Positions 9,135-22,219 of a stretch of 64,000 nt of DNA are shown here, piece by piece. Both the position numbers and the translations under genes were made by a program. Below the pieces are notes generated by a model. The model saw only the letters and a list, made by a program, of their open reading frames with translations. It searched no databases and was not told the origin of the DNA. The stretch covers positions 558,001 through 622,000 of the forward strand of contig NZ_BNAY01000002.1 in the NCBI RefSeq assembly GCF_014654365.1, written 5' to 3'. Source of the DNA: Amycolatopsis oliviviridis. Lineage in GTDB: Bacteria > Actinomycetota > Actinomycetes > Mycobacteriales > Pseudonocardiaceae. How positions within the stretch are numbered: the first letter of the stretch is position 1; each line of letters begins with the position of its first letter.

Positions 9135-9231
9135 GGCGCGAGTCTGCCCCGCCTGTCCACCTCGGACAAGACCCGTCCGGCCCTGCGATCGTCGGTGGTG
9201 CGGTCGTGCCCGGATGAGAAGAATGCGGTCC

Positions 9232-10620
9232 ATGAAGACTCCCGGCAGGCGGTGGGGCGCGTTCCTCCCGCTCCTCATCGCTCTCCCCGTCCTCGCGGTC
9301 CCCGGCGTCGCGCGAGCCGAAGGCGCGCGTGCCTGCTTCGACGACTCCGCGGCGATCACCGTCGAGGAGAAGCGGCTCACCGCGACCATGCCTTCCGGCG
9401 GCCCGGCGGTCGGACCGGAACTGGTCCGGCTCGCCGGCTTCGACAAGCTCGTCTCCGACTTCACGACGCGGCTCTGCGCGACGAAGACCGCGTTGCGCGC
9501 CGAGAAGCTCGCCGAGACCGCCGGTGACGGACTCTGGCGGACCGCGGTCGACCGCGCGCAGGGCCGCCGCCCTGATCTCGGCAGCATCGACAAGGCCGAC
9601 GACCGGCCGCTCTATTGGGCGCGCCTCCAGATGAGCAAGGCGCTGCGCCAGTGGACGCCGCGCTTCCCGCTGTCCGCGCCCGCCCGCGCCGGACTGCTGA
9701 AGACGTTCGACACCGGCGCCCGCGGACTCGACGACTCCCGCTTACCGACCGGCCCGAAACTTCGCCGGGTGCTGGTGAGCGGATTCGACCCGTTCACCCT
9801 CAACGGCGCGGGCGTCCGCATCGCGAACCCGTCCGGCGCGGCCGCGCTGCACCTGGACGGCAAGGTGATCCAGACCCCGACCGGGCCCGCGCAGGTGCAG
9901 GCCGTGTCGTTCCCGGTGGTGTGGAGCTACTTCGACGCCGGCGTCGTCGAGGCGGCCTACGGCCAGGCGTTCAGGGACCGCCTCCGCCGCCCGGAACTGA
10001 TCATGACGATCAGCCAGGGCCGCCCGGGCCGGTTCGACATCGAGCGGTGGGCCGGTGCCTGGCGCGGCGGTTCGCCGGACAACCTCGACGAGCCGGTGCG
10101 CGGTCCGGTCCCGCCCGCCGCCGGGTGGCCGCAGCCGGACGTCCAGTTCATCGAAACCACGCTGCCGTACGAAAAGATGCTCGCCGCGCCCGCCGGGGCG
10201 TACCAGGTGCAGTACAACCAGGCGTTCTGCGTCTGGCCGGACAGCACGAAACCGGGAACCGGGACCGCGGTCTGCCGGACGGACGCGCCGAAACCCGGCG
10301 AGATCGCCGCTTCCGGTGGCGGCGGCAACTACCTGAGCAACGAGTCCATGTACCGCAGCAACCGGCTGCGGACGGGACTCGGGCTGGACGGGATCGCGGG
10401 CGGGCACCTGCACACGCCCGTCCTCGGCACGCCCACCGACCCTTCGGCGCTGACCGACGCCGATTTCGAGGCGCGGCGGGCGGCGATCTCGTCGCAGATC
10501 GTCTCGCTGCTCACCGCCGCTCTCGGCGGCTCCGCCTCGAAGCCCGCTACGCCCGCTCCGGGCGCTTCTGACGCTTCGGCCCGCGCCGACGTCCTCGCCA
10601 CCCCCGGCACCACCCTCTGA
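9232..10620 (+). CDS. Secreted pyroglutamyl-peptidase-like (C15) protein with Cys to Ser at the catalytic site
   Basis: About 462 residues. A signal peptide (MKTPGRRWGAFLPLLIALP... to AEGAR) is followed by about 150 residues of unknown fold and a C-terminal domain like peptidase C15: LVSGFDPFTLNGAGVRIANPSG, then a Glu-containing DIERWAG segment, GGNYLSNES and GGHLHTPVLG. In C15 enzymes the equivalents supply Glu, Cys and His; here the cysteine position (GxYxCN) is serine, about residue 369, codon 10336-10338. It may be inactive, or use serine. Starts at 9214 or 9223 are also possible. Confidence 0.75.
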   Translation: MKTPGRRWGAFLPLLIALPVLAVPGVARAEGARACFDDSAAITVEEKRLTATMPSGGPAVGPELVRLAGFDKLVSDFTTRLCATKTALRAEKLAETAGDGLWRTAVDRAQGRRPDLGSIDKADDRPLYWARLQMSKALRQWTPRFPLSAPARAGLLKTFDTGARGLDDSRLPTGPKLRRVLVSGFDPFTLNGAGVRIANPSGAAALHLDGKVIQTPTGPAQVQAVSFPVVWSYFDAGVVEAAYGQAFRDRLRRPELIMTISQGRPGRFDIERWAGAWRGGSPDNLDEPVRGPVPPAAGWPQPDVQFIETTLPYEKMLAAPAGAYQVQYNQAFCVWPDSTKPGTGTAVCRTDAPKPGEIAASGGGGNYLSNESMYRSNRLRTGLGLDGIAGGHLHTPVLGTPTDPSALTDADFEARRAAISSQIVSLLTAALGGSASKPATPAPGASDASARADVLATPGTTL

Positions 10621-10633
10621 TCTCACGCAATTA

Positions 10634-10681
10634 GTCCTCTGGATGCGGTAGTTCAGCCTCGAACCACCGCATCCAGAGGAC
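10634..10681. repeat. Family 2 palindrome (GTCCTCT type), convergent terminator
   Basis: Perfect 16-bp arms starting GTCCTCTGGATGCGGT (10634-10649) and its complement (10666-10681), with a further inner GTTC/GAAC pair. It sits between the convergent C15-like gene and priA. A related sequence with the same arm ends occurs at 47154-47195. Confidence 0.85.
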
Positions 10682-10696
10682 GAAATGCGGAGAGGG

Positions 10697-12793
10697 CTAG
10701 ATGAGTTCCAAGGGGTCCAGCTGGATCCGGATGGGCTCGGAGGCCTTGCGCGCGTCCCGGCGGCCCGCCGCGGCGTGGATCTCGGCGGCGAGCGCCTTCC
10801 CGTCCGGCCGCGCGACCCGCACCAGGGCCCGCTCCCGTTCCGCGTTGCCGTCCTCGTCGACGTCGCCGAGCGGCACCGGGCCCAGCACCTCGCCGGTCTC
10901 GGGCAGCTGGAGGTCGTCGAGCAGCCCGGCGACCGCGTCCGGGGTGCCTTCGATACTCGCCATCCGCATCGCGGGCGGGAAGCCGAGTTCGCGCCGCTCC
11001 GCCAGTTCCAGGCTCGCGTGCCAGCCCGGGTCCCAGCGCACCAGCGCCTGCACCACCGAGAGCCCCGCTTCCGCGCCGACGAACACGCGACCGCCGTCGG
11101 TCCCCGGCCGCACGAGGGCCGCCGCCGCCATCCAGCGGCGCAGGGTCTCCTCCCCCGCTCGCAGGTCTTGCCGCCCCAGCAACGCCCAGCCGTCCAGCAG
11201 CAGCGCCGCGCCGTAGCCGCCTTCCGCGACCGGCTCGGCGCCCGGCGTGCACACCACCAGTGCCGGTTTTCCGGGCACCGAAGCCAATACCTCCGTCGCG
11301 CCCGAGGTGCGCACCGGGAATCCGGAGAACGCGCGGCCGAGTTCCTCCGCGGTGCGCTTCGAGCCGACGACGACCGCCCGCAACCGCACGGAACCGCAAG
11401 CGGCGCAATGGAAGTTCGTCTCGGGGACGCCGCACCACCGGCAGGCGGGCGGCCTCGGCGCGCCGTCGATCAGCCCGCCCGGCAAGGAAAGCGGGCCCGC
11501 GCAGCGACGGCAGTGCGCCGACGTCCGGCAGTTGCCGCAGGCGAGCCCCGGCACGTACCCGCGACGCGGAACCTGCACCAGGACGGGGAATCCGCCGGCC
11601 AGCGACTGCCGCGCCGCCTCGAACGCGACCGACGGGAGCCGTGCCGCTTTCGCCGCTTCGTCCCGCGCGACGTCGAAGTCCTCGCCGACCGGCGTGACCC
11701 TCGGCGCGGCCGCCCGCAGTTCGGGGCGCGCCGCCACGAGAGGCTGCGCCCAGCCTGATTCCACCAGGAACTGGGCTTCGGCGGTGCGCGCGAAACCGGC
11801 GACGAGCATGGACCCCTTCGCGGCGTGCGCGCGGTCCATCAGGACGTCGCGGACGTGGGGATACGGCGCGTGCTGGTCGAGGTGGACGTCGTCGCCGTCG
11901 TCCCACACCACGAACAGGCCGGGGTCGGCGACCGGCGCGAACATCGCCGCGCGCGTGCCGACGACGACCCGCACCGCGCCACGAAGGACCGCGAGCCAGC
12001 GGCGGTACCGCTCGGCGGGGCCGAGCCCGGCGATCAGCGCGACCACGGATTCGGCGCCCAGCAAGGAAACGCACGCGTCGTGCAGCCGTGTCAGGTCACG
12101 ATGGTCGGGGACGACCATGACGACGCCGCGTCCGGCGGCGGCCGCGACGGCGGCCGCTTCGGCCAGGCGAAGCGGCCAGTCCTCCCCCGGCAGCGCCTGC
12201 CAGACGGCGTTGGCCGGGCGCCGTTCCGCGACGGCCTCCAAGAACGCCGGACCGCTCTGGTATTTCTCCCAGGCCGTGGTCTCGGGTGCCGACGGCGCCG
12301 GCGCGGGTTCGGCGGGCGGCTCGCCCTCGGCTTTCGCGTGCCGGGACGGGATCGCGAGCCGCAGGACGTCGCTGAGCGTGCCGCCGTACCGGTCCGCGAC
12401 GGACCGGCAGAGCGCGTGCAGCGCGGGCGGCAGGACGGGCTCGCTGGAGGTCACCCGGTCGATGTAGGCGAGCTTCCCGGTGAACTCCGTGGTGTCGGCG
12501 CGTTCGACGAGATACCCGTCGACGAGCTGTCCCGCGAATCGGACGCGCACCCGGCAGCCGGGCACCGCGGTCTCGTGGAGTTTCTCGGGGACCCGGTAGT
12601 CGAAGGTGCGGTCGAGATGCGTGAGCGGGATGTCCACGACGATCCGCGCGACCGGGTTCTCGGGCGCGGGGTTCTGCGCGCCGCGACGGCTGGCGCTCTT
12701 CGCGCGTGCCGGTTTGGCCTTCCGCGCCGGTCCGGCTTTCGGCGGAGGCTCCGGAAGGTCCCACAGCGGGGTCGGTTCGGGACTGCTGCTCAC
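10697..12793 (-). CDS. priA: Primosomal protein N' (PriA), ATPase-degenerate actinobacterial form
   Basis: Replication-restart protein, 698 residues. The N-terminal 3' DNA-binding domain (RIVVDIPLTHLDRTFDYRVPEKL, about 50-150) and the paired zinc-binding cysteines (CGNCRTSAHCRRC, then CRWCGVP and CAACG, about 415-475) are kept. The helicase core is not: the expected GxGKT loop is replaced by QALPGEDWPLRLAEAAAVA, and the DEEH box by a DDGDDVHL segment. Loss of ATPase motifs is known for actinobacterial PriA, so this is probably a structural loader rather than a helicase. A Pro/Lys-rich N-terminal tail precedes the fold. Confidence 0.9.
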   Translation of the reverse strand: MSSSPEPTPLWDLPEPPPKAGPARKAKPARAKSASRRGAQNPAPENPVARIVVDIPLTHLDRTFDYRVPEKLHETAVPGCRVRVRFAGQLVDGYLVERADTTEFTGKLAYIDRVTSSEPVLPPALHALCRSVADRYGGTLSDVLRLAIPSRHAKAEGEPPAEPAPAPSAPETTAWEKYQSGPAFLEAVAERRPANAVWQALPGEDWPLRLAEAAAVAAAAGRGVVMVVPDHRDLTRLHDACVSLLGAESVVALIAGLGPAERYRRWLAVLRGAVRVVVGTRAAMFAPVADPGLFVVWDDGDDVHLDQHAPYPHVRDVLMDRAHAAKGSMLVAGFARTAEAQFLVESGWAQPLVAARPELRAAAPRVTPVGEDFDVARDEAAKAARLPSVAFEAARQSLAGGFPVLVQVPRRGYVPGLACGNCRTSAHCRRCAGPLSLPGGLIDGAPRPPACRWCGVPETNFHCAACGSVRLRAVVVGSKRTAEELGRAFSGFPVRTSGATEVLASVPGKPALVVCTPGAEPVAEGGYGAALLLDGWALLGRQDLRAGEETLRRWMAAAALVRPGTDGGRVFVGAEAGLSVVQALVRWDPGWHASLELAERRELGFPPAMRMASIEGTPDAVAGLLDDLQLPETGEVLGPVPLGDVDEDGNAERERALVRVARPDGKALAAEIHAAAGRRDARKASEPIRIQLDPLELI

Positions 12794-12841
12794 CCGGTGA
12801 TCTCTACCAGACTCCCCCGCGACTGCCCGTCACCGCGTGCA

Positions 12842-12888
12842 ATGAAAGGTCCTTTCCTTGCCAAATTTGCAAGGAAAGGACCTTTCAT
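12842..12888. repeat. Family 1 palindrome after metK
   Basis: 47 bases with 20-bp arms (core GAAAGGTCCTTTC) and an AT-rich centre, 21 bases downstream of the metK stop on the minus strand and 49 bases before the priA start. Probable terminator of metK. Confidence 0.85.
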
Positions 12889-12908
12889 AGCACTACTGGA
12901 CCGAGGAA

Positions 12909-14123
12909 TCAGGCGCCCGCGGCCGACTTCAGGTCCGTGGCCCGCGCCGTGCTCTCCCAGGGGAGACCCAGCTCGGGACGGCCGAAGTGGCCGTACGCGG
13001 CCGTCGGCGCGTAGATCGGGCGAAGCAGGTCGAGGTCGCGGATGATCGCGGCCGGACGCAGGTCGAAGACCTCCGTGATGGCGGCCTGGATCTTCGTCGG
13101 GTCGACCGTCTCGGTACCGAAGGTCTCGACGAAGAGACCCACCGGGGCCGCCTTGCCGATCGCGTACGCCACCTGGACCTCGGCGCGCGTGGCGAGCCCG
13201 GCGGCGATGACGTTCTTCGCCACCCAGCGCATCGCGTACGCGGCCGAACGGTCCACCTTGGAGGGGTCCTTGCCGGAGAACGCGCCGCCACCGTGACGGG
13301 CCATGCCGCCGTAGGTGTCGACGATGATCTTGCGTCCGGTCAGGCCCGCGTCACCCATCGGCCCGCCGATGACGAACCGGCCGGTCGGGTTGACCAGCAG
13401 CCGCACGTTGGAGGTGTCGAGGCCGAGCTCGGCGATCTCCGGGGCGACCACGTGCTCGCGGACGTCGACGCCGAGCATCTGCTCGAGGTCGATGCCGTCC
13501 GCGTGCTGGGTGGACACGACCACCGTGTCGAGCCGTACCGGCTGGTCACCGGCGTACTCGATGGTGACCTGGGTCTTGCCGTCCGGGCGCAGGTACGGCA
13601 GCACGCCGTCCTTGCGGACCCGGGTCAGCCGCTGCGAGAGCCGGTGGGCCAGCGCGATCGGCAGCGGCATCAGCTCGGGGGTGTCCGAGCAGGCGTAGCC
13701 GAACATGAGGCCCTGGTCGCCGGCACCCTGGCGGTTGATCTCGTCCTCGTCCGACTCGACGCGGGACTCGTACGCGGTGTCGACACCCTGCGCGATGTCG
13801 GGCGACTGCGAGCCGATCGCGACGTTGACGCCGCACGAGTTGCCGTCGAAGCCCTTGGCCGAAGAGTCGTAGCCGATCTTCAGGATCACATCGCGGACGA
13901 TGGTCGGGATGTCCGCGTAGGCCTCGGTGGTCACCTCACCCGCGACATGCACCTGACCGGTCGTGATCAGGGTTTCCACCGCCACCCGGCTACGCGGGTC
14001 CTTGGCCAGCAGGCCGTCCAGGATCGAATCGCTGATGGCGTCGCAAATTTTGTCGGGATGACCCTCAGTCACCGATTCCGATGTGAACAGTCTGCTCGTG
14101 GACGCGCTCACGGTGGCCGTCAC
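12909..14123 (-). CDS. metK: S-adenosylmethionine synthetase
   Basis: Makes SAM from methionine and ATP; 404 residues, full length. Signature motifs: [21 protein letters not shown] at the N-terminus, [12 protein letters not shown] in the middle and [19 protein letters not shown] (the P-loop-like phosphate site). The start is taken as GTG at 14123 (ATSAST-type N-terminus [13 protein letters not shown]) since AGGTGAGGG lies just upstream and the longer ATG form would run into the promoter. It follows coaBC on the same strand and has its own promoter, so it can be expressed separately. Confidence 0.95.
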   Translation of the reverse strand: MTATVSASTSRLFTSESVTEGHPDKICDAISDSILDGLLAKDPRSRVAVETLITTGQVHVAGEVTTEAYADIPTIVRDVILKIGYDSSAKGFDGNSCGVNVAIGSQSPDIAQGVDTAYESRVESDEDEINRQGAGDQGLMFGYACSDTPELMPLPIALAHRLSQRLTRVRKDGVLPYLRPDGKTQVTIEYAGDQPVRLDTVVVSTQHADGIDLEQMLGVDVREHVVAPEIAELGLDTSNVRLLVNPTGRFVIGGPMGDAGLTGRKIIVDTYGGMARHGGGAFSGKDPSKVDRSAAYAMRWVAKNVIAAGLATRAEVQVAYAIGKAAPVGLFVETFGTETVDPTKIQAAITEVFDLRPAAIIRDLDLLRPIYAPTAAYGHFGRPELGLPWESTARATDLKSAAGA

Positions 14124-14151
14124 TCCCTCACCTAGACGTCTGATGCCTAGA

Positions 14152-14180
14152 AAGTTAGGCACCCCTCAGCTTGTAATCAA
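14152..14180 (-). promoter_or_regulatory. Housekeeping-type promoter of metK
   Basis: On the minus strand TTGATT (14175-14180), 17 bases, then TAACTT (14152-14157). The -10 overlaps a short inverted repeat GCCTA/TAGGC. The leader would be only about 20 bases, too short for a SAM riboswitch. Confidence 0.6.
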
Positions 14181-14207
14181 GCGTACTGACTATCGTTGGA
14201 GGGACTC

Positions 14208-15428
14208 TCAACGCTTCATCAAGGTCACAACAGCGTCCCACAATGTGGACGCCAGTTCTGCCTTGGCACCCAGCGGGATCGGGATCTCGGTCCCGTCGGC
14301 CCCGAGCAACCAGCCCGAGTTGTCCTCGGTGCCGAACGCCTTCCCCTCCCCAACGGCGTTCACCACCAAAAGGTCCGCACCCTTGCGCTTAAGTTTGACC
14401 CGAGCATGGTCGAGTACGCCACCCTTCTCGTCCCCGGTTTCCGCGGCGAACCCGACGACCACCTGACCATCTGTCCGGTTTCGCACCAGTTCGGCGAGGA
14501 TGTCCGCGTTACGCGCGAGCTCGACCACGGGGTCCGGAGCGTCGTCGGACTTCTTGATCTTGTGGTCCGCGCGGTTGGACGGGCGGAAGTCGGCGACGGC
14601 GGCGGCCATCACGAGGATGTCGGCGGAGGCGGCCTCGGCGTGCATCGCCCGGCGCATCTCCTCGGCGGTCGACACGTGGACGACCTTCGCGCCCGCGGGC
14701 TCCGGGAGCGCCACGGTGTGCGCGGCGACCAGGGTGACCTCCGCGCCGCGCTGGGCGGCGACCCGGGCCAGCGCGTAGCCCTGCTTGCCCGATGATCGGT
14801 TGCCCAGATAGCGGACCGGGTCCAGCGGCTCGCGGGTGCCGCCCGCGGAGATCGCCACGCGCACGCCTTCGAGGTCGCGCGGGAGGGCGTTCGGCACGGC
14901 GAGCAGGAGCCGGGCGAGGTCGACGATCTCGGCGGGATCGGCGAGCCGTCCCTTGCCGGTGTCCTTGCCGGTGAGCCTGCCCGCGGCGGGTTCGGCGACG
15001 ACCAGCCCGCGCGAACGCAGCAGCGCCACGTTGTCGCGGGTGGCGGGGTGCTCCCACATCTCGGTGTGCATCGCCGGGAAGAAGGCGACCGGGCACCGGG
15101 CGGTGAGCAGGGTGTTCGTCAGCAGGTCGTCCGCGATGCCGTGCGCGGCCTTGGCGAGCAGGTTCGCCGTGGCGGGCACGACGATCACCAGGTCGGCTTC
15201 CTTGCCGACGCGGACGTGCTGGACTTCGGGCACTTCGGTGAACACGCCGGTGTGCACCGGGTTCCCGGACAGTGCCTCGAAGGTCGCCGCGCCGACGAAG
15301 TTCAGCGCGGCTTCGGTGGGGACCACGCGGACGTCGTGACCGGATTCGGTCAGTCCGCGCAGGACCTCACAGGCCTTGTAGGCGGCGATCCCGCCACCTA
15401 CGCCCAGTACGACTTTGGGTTTACTCAA
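14208..15428 (-). CDS. coaBC: Bifunctional phosphopantothenoylcysteine decarboxylase/synthase
   Basis: Two steps of coenzyme A synthesis in one 406-residue protein. N-terminal CoaC flavoprotein domain (VVLGVGGGIAAYKACEVLRGL, VPATANLLAKAAHGIADDL, FFPAMHTEMW), C-terminal CoaB CTP-dependent synthetase (SAGGTREPLDPVRYLGNRSSGKQG, VMAAAVADFRPS, NADILAEL). ATG at 15428 gives the standard N-terminus MSKPKVVLGV. It lies between rpoZ and metK, the order also known in mycobacteria. Confidence 0.95.
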   Translation of the reverse strand: MSKPKVVLGVGGGIAAYKACEVLRGLTESGHDVRVVPTEAALNFVGAATFEALSGNPVHTGVFTEVPEVQHVRVGKEADLVIVVPATANLLAKAAHGIADDLLTNTLLTARCPVAFFPAMHTEMWEHPATRDNVALLRSRGLVVAEPAAGRLTGKDTGKGRLADPAEIVDLARLLLAVPNALPRDLEGVRVAISAGGTREPLDPVRYLGNRSSGKQGYALARVAAQRGAEVTLVAAHTVALPEPAGAKVVHVSTAEEMRRAMHAEAASADILVMAAAVADFRPSNRADHKIKKSDDAPDPVVELARNADILAELVRNRTDGQVVVGFAAETGDEKGGVLDHARVKLKRKGADLLVVNAVGEGKAFGTEDNSGWLLGADGTEIPIPLGAKAELASTLWDAVVTLMKR

Positions 15429-15591
15429 CGGTGTTCTCGGCGGCTTTGCGCGGGACCGCGATCGGGCTGCCAGGGCATGTCACTTCAACCGCCTCGCTCA
15501 CGCTGATCAACGCCCTGCCATCCCGATAGCGGGGCCTTCGGCCAGCCCGCGCTCAGTGGTCACCTTGACGGCCGCCGTGGCCATTGACTAC

Positions 15592-15861
15592 CTACTCACC
15601 CTCGGTGTGCTCGAGCAGACCGCCGTGGATCTCGCGCAGGGCGATGGACAGCGGCTTCTCGCGCGGGCCCGGCTCGACCAGCGGGCCGACGTACTCCAGC
15701 AGGCCCTCGCCCAGCTGGGCGTAGTAGTCGTTGATCTGGCGAGCGCGCTTGGCCGAGTAGATCACCAGCGCGTACTTCGAGCTGACCTTCTCGAGGAGGT
15801 CGTCGATGGGCGGGTTGGTGATGCCTTCGAGCTCTTCGTGCAGCGTGGCCTGAGTCGTCAC
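15592..15861 (-). CDS. rpoZ: RNA polymerase omega subunit
   Basis: 89-residue omega subunit that helps assemble RNA polymerase by holding beta-prime. It shows [34 protein letters not shown], the conserved omega core, with a short actinobacterial C-terminal tail [13 protein letters not shown]. The GTG at 15861 overlaps the gmk stop (GTGA); longer upstream frames are out of register with gmk and rejected. Operon mihF-gmk-rpoZ. Confidence 0.95.
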   Translation of the reverse strand: MTTQATLHEELEGITNPPIDDLLEKVSSKYALVIYSAKRARQINDYYAQLGEGLLEYVGPLVEPGPREKPLSIALREIHGGLLEHTEGE

Positions 15862-16514
15862 TCGTGGTGCTCCGAATCTTCGGTCTGATGATCGCCGGTT
15901 ATCAAGTTTAGCAACTGCTCGGCGGCGTCTCGCACGTCGGCGTTGACGACGCGCTCGTCGAACTCCCCGGCGGCGGCCAGCTCGCGCTCGGCCTCGGCCA
16001 GCCTGGCCTTCACCGCGGCCTCGTTCTCGGTCCCGCGGCCGGTCAGCCTGCCGACCAGTTCGTCCCACGACGGCGGCATCAGCATCACCAGCCGCGCCTC
16101 CGGCATCGCCTTGCGGACCTGCCGCGCGCCCTGAAGTTCGATCTCCAGAACGGCGTTGCGGCCGGCGGCCAGGACCCGCTCCACGGGCTCACGCGGGGTG
16201 CCGTAGCAGTTGCCGGTGAACTCGGCGTATTCGAGCAGTTCGCCGTCGGTGACCATGCGGTCGAACTCGGCGCGGTCGATGAAGTGGTAGTGCTCGCCGT
16301 CCACCTCACCCGGCCTCGGCTTCCTGGTGGTCACCGAGACGCTGAAATAAATCTCCGGATCCAGCTTGCGCAGCTCCTTCGCCACGCTCGACTTCCCGAC
16401 CCCCGAAGGCCCTGAGACGACCGTGAGCCGGTGCCGGGATTCGACTCCCGCCACCGGCTCACCGCCGCGGTCAGCGCCCGGGTTCACCGGGTGGTCCTGA
16501 CCGATGCCGCTCAC
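15858..16514 (-). CDS. gmk: Guanylate kinase
   Basis: Phosphorylates GMP to GDP with ATP. 218 residues: P-loop [13 protein letters not shown] near residue 35, GMP-binding [21 protein letters not shown] and the lid. The GTG at 16514 overlaps the mihF stop (GTGA). The first 25 or so residues before [10 protein letters not shown] are a non-conserved extension; an internal GTG start is possible but would break the overlap. Confidence 0.95.
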   Translation of the reverse strand: MSGIGQDHPVNPGADRGGEPVAGVESRHRLTVVSGPSGVGKSSVAKELRKLDPEIYFSVSVTTRKPRPGEVDGEHYHFIDRAEFDRMVTDGELLEYAEFTGNCYGTPREPVERVLAAGRNAVLEIELQGARQVRKAMPEARLVMLMPPSWDELVGRLTGRGTENEAAVKARLAEAERELAAAGEFDERVVNADVRDAAEQLLNLITGDHQTEDSEHHE

Positions 16515-16828
16515 TCGCCGCTGAATTCGGCCAGCAGCGCCTTGCGCTGCCGGTCGCCGAGGCCGCGAAGACGACGGCTGGGTGCGATCTCCAGTCGTTC
16601 CATGGTCTGCTGGGCGCGGACCTTGCCGACACCCGGAAGAGCCTCGAGCAGAGCCGAGACCTTCATCTTGCCGAGGACTTCGTTCTCCTCGGCCTGCTTC
16701 AACACGTCGACCAGAGTGGTACCGCCCCGCTTCAGCCGCTCCTTCAGCTCAGCACGGATGCGGCGGGCGGCGGCGGCCTTCTCCAGCGCCGCAGCGCGCT
16801 GTTCCTCTGTCAGCTGGGGAAGTGCCAC
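16511..16828 (-). CDS. mihF: Actinobacterial integration host factor (mIHF-type)
   Basis: Small nucleoid-associated protein, 105 residues, that binds and bends DNA. MALPQLTEEQRAAALEKAAAARRIRAELKERLKRG is the typical basic helical N-terminus, followed by the helix-two-turn-helix part LLEALPGVGKVRAQQTMERLEI. First gene of the mihF-gmk-rpoZ unit. Immediately upstream are a promoter-like element and an inverted repeat, and pyrF ends 107 bases away on the same strand. Confidence 0.95.
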   Translation of the reverse strand: MALPQLTEEQRAAALEKAAAARRIRAELKERLKRGGTTLVDVLKQAEENEVLGKMKVSALLEALPGVGKVRAQQTMERLEIAPSRRLRGLGDRQRKALLAEFSGE

Positions 16829-16852
16829 GTTTTCCTCCGGTAGTTCTCAAAT

Positions 16853-16898
16853 CTGGGTGGGTGTGGCGACGGTACCCACCCGTTACCTCGGCCCACAA
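16853..16898 (-). promoter_or_regulatory. Promoter and dyad upstream of mihF
   Basis: Minus strand: TTGTGG (16893-16898), 18 bases, TACCGT (16869-16874). The -10 partly overlaps an 8-bp inverted repeat GGGTGGGT/ACCCACCC (16853-16860 and 16872-16879), which could be an operator or a weak terminator for pyrF. Confidence 0.45.
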
Positions 16899-16935
16899 TG
16901 CGGGGGTGGCTGGTCATGACGGATTCCCGGGCCTG

Positions 16936-17771
16936 CTATTGGTCTTTTTCCAGGGGTCCGAGGGAATCCCGTGTCCGCCGAACGGCCGCACGGAGGGCTT
17001 CGGGGTCCGGTCCGTGCTTGAGGACGTCGCGGGACGACGCGGGGAGCACACCCGGCAGTCCCGGCCCGAAAAGGGCCCGCAAATCGGCCGGAGTGGCCCC
17101 CTGGGCCCCGAAACCGGGTGCCAGGACGGGACCGTTCAGCGCGCTCAGATCGAGCTCTCCCGGCGCGATGGTGGCGCCGACGACGACACCGATGTCACCC
17201 AGCGGGCCGACACCCGCGTTATGCGCGGCCGCCGTGTCGACGATGTCCTGCGCCACGGTCTTTCCGTTGGGCAGCAAGGCGTTCTGCAGTCCCTGCGCCT
17301 CCGGGTTGGAGGTGCGCGCGAGGACGAACAACCCCTTGCCTTGCGCCTGGGCAACCTCGACGGCGAAATCCAGCGAGCCGAAGCCGAGGTATGGGGACAC
17401 CGTTATGGCGTCGGCTTCGAGTTCCGCCCCGAGCGGCAGGAAAGCGGCCGTGTACGCCGCCATCGTGGAACCGATGTCGCCGCGTTTGACGTCCAGCAGG
17501 ACGAGCGCGCCCGCTTCCCGGCACACCTTCATGGTCTTGGCCAGAACGGCGACCCCAGGAGGCCCGTAGGCCTCGAAAAAGGCCGATTGGGGCTTGATCA
17601 CCGCGACTTCGGGCGCGATCGCCTCAGCGGCCGTGAGGGCGAACTTCTCCAGCCCGCCCGCGTCCGCCGGGAGACCCCACGCCTGGAGCAGCCCGGGATG
17701 GGGGTCGATCCCGGCGCAGAGCGGTCCCTTTTCGGCGACCGCCCGCGCCAGCCTCGCCCCGAACCGCCCGC

Positions 17772-17775
<4 letters not shown>
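16936..17775 (-). CDS. pyrF: Orotidine 5'-phosphate decarboxylase
   Basis: Last step of UMP synthesis. 279 residues, the longer type used by mycobacteria: [17 protein letters not shown], catalytic [18 protein letters not shown] (Asp-Lys-Asp), [15 protein letters not shown] and APGFGAQG near the phosphate site. GTG at 17775 overlaps the carB stop. Last gene of the pyr operon. Confidence 0.95.
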
Positions 17776-21085
<3,310 letters not shown>

Positions 21086-21086
<1 letters not shown>

Positions 21087-22219
21087 TACTTGGCCTTCTC
21101 CATCAAGCTGACGAACTCATCGAACAGGGGGGCCGCGTCGTGCGGGCCGGCGGCGGCCTCGGGGTGGTACTGCACCGAGAACGCGGGGACGTCGAACGCG
21201 CGGACACCTTCGACGGTGTCGTCGTTCGGGCAGTAGTGCGAGATCTGCGCGGCGCCGAACGGCGTCTCGAACCGCTGACCCGGCTCGCCTTCGAGGGCGA
21301 ATCCGTGGTTCTGCGCGGTGATCGCGACACGTTTGGTCGCCACGTCGATCACCGGGATGTTGATCCCGCGGTGGCCGTAGCGCATCTTGTAGGTGCCCAG
21401 TCCCAGCGCGCGGCCGAGGATCTGGTTGCCGAAGCAGATGCCGAACAGCGGGATCTCCCGCTGCAGCACCGCTTTCGTCAGCTCCGTCGCGTGCGCGGTG
21501 GTCGCCGGGTCGCCGGGACCGTTGGACAGGAACACACCGTCCGCCTCGACCGCGAGCAGATCGTCCACAGTGGACGAAGAGGGCAGCACGTGCACCTCGA
21601 TGCCGCGCGCTGCCATCAGGCGCGGGGTGTTGGACTTGATGCCCAGGTCCAGCGCGGCGACGCGGAACTTCCGCTCGCCCTGCGCTTCGACGACGTACGT
21701 CTGCTTCGTGCTGACCTCACCGGCGAGGTCGGCGCCCTTCATCTGCGGGCTGGCCTGCACCTGCGCGAGCATCTCCTCGTCGCTGCCGAGCGCGTCGCCC
21801 GAGAAGACGCCGGACCGCATGGCGCCCTGCTCGCGCAGGTGGCGGGTCAGCGTGCGGGTGTCCACCTCGGAGATCCCGACGACGCCCTGGCGCTCCAGTT
21901 CCTCGTCCAGCGTGCGCTTGGAGCGCCAGTTGGACGGCGTGCGCGCGGGGTCGCGGACGACGTAGCCCGAGACCCAGATGCGCGAGGACTCGTCGTCCTC
22001 GTCGTTCCAGCCGGTGTTGCCGATCTGCGGCGCGGTCTGGACCACGATCTGCCGGTGGTACGAGGGGTCGGTCAGCGTCTCCTGGTAGCCGGTCATGCCG
22101 GTGCAGAACACCGCCTCGCCCAGGCTCCGGCCGCGGGCGCCGTACGCGGAGCCGCGGAACACCCTGCCGTCTTCCAGGACCAGCGCCGCGGGGGTCCTAA
22201 TGCTGTTCGCGGTGCTCAT
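21086..22219 (-). CDS. carA: Carbamoyl-phosphate synthase small subunit
   Basis: Glutaminase subunit, 377 residues, supplying ammonia to CarB. N-terminal CPSase domain ([30 protein letters not shown]) and C-terminal class I glutamine amidotransferase with nucleophile [12 protein letters not shown] and the distal His/Glu in [13 protein letters not shown]. The ATG at 22219 shares one base with the stop of the membrane protein gene upstream. Confidence 0.96.

Noticed and set aside
9022..9231. Upstream extension of the C15-like gene from 9022
   Set aside because: It would overlap the ggt signal-peptide coding region and promoter; the signal peptide starts around 9214-9232.
14124..14207. SAM riboswitch in front of metK
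   Set aside because: The gap is 84 bases and holds a promoter (-35/-10) that leaves a leader of about 20 bases; no riboswitch core was seen.
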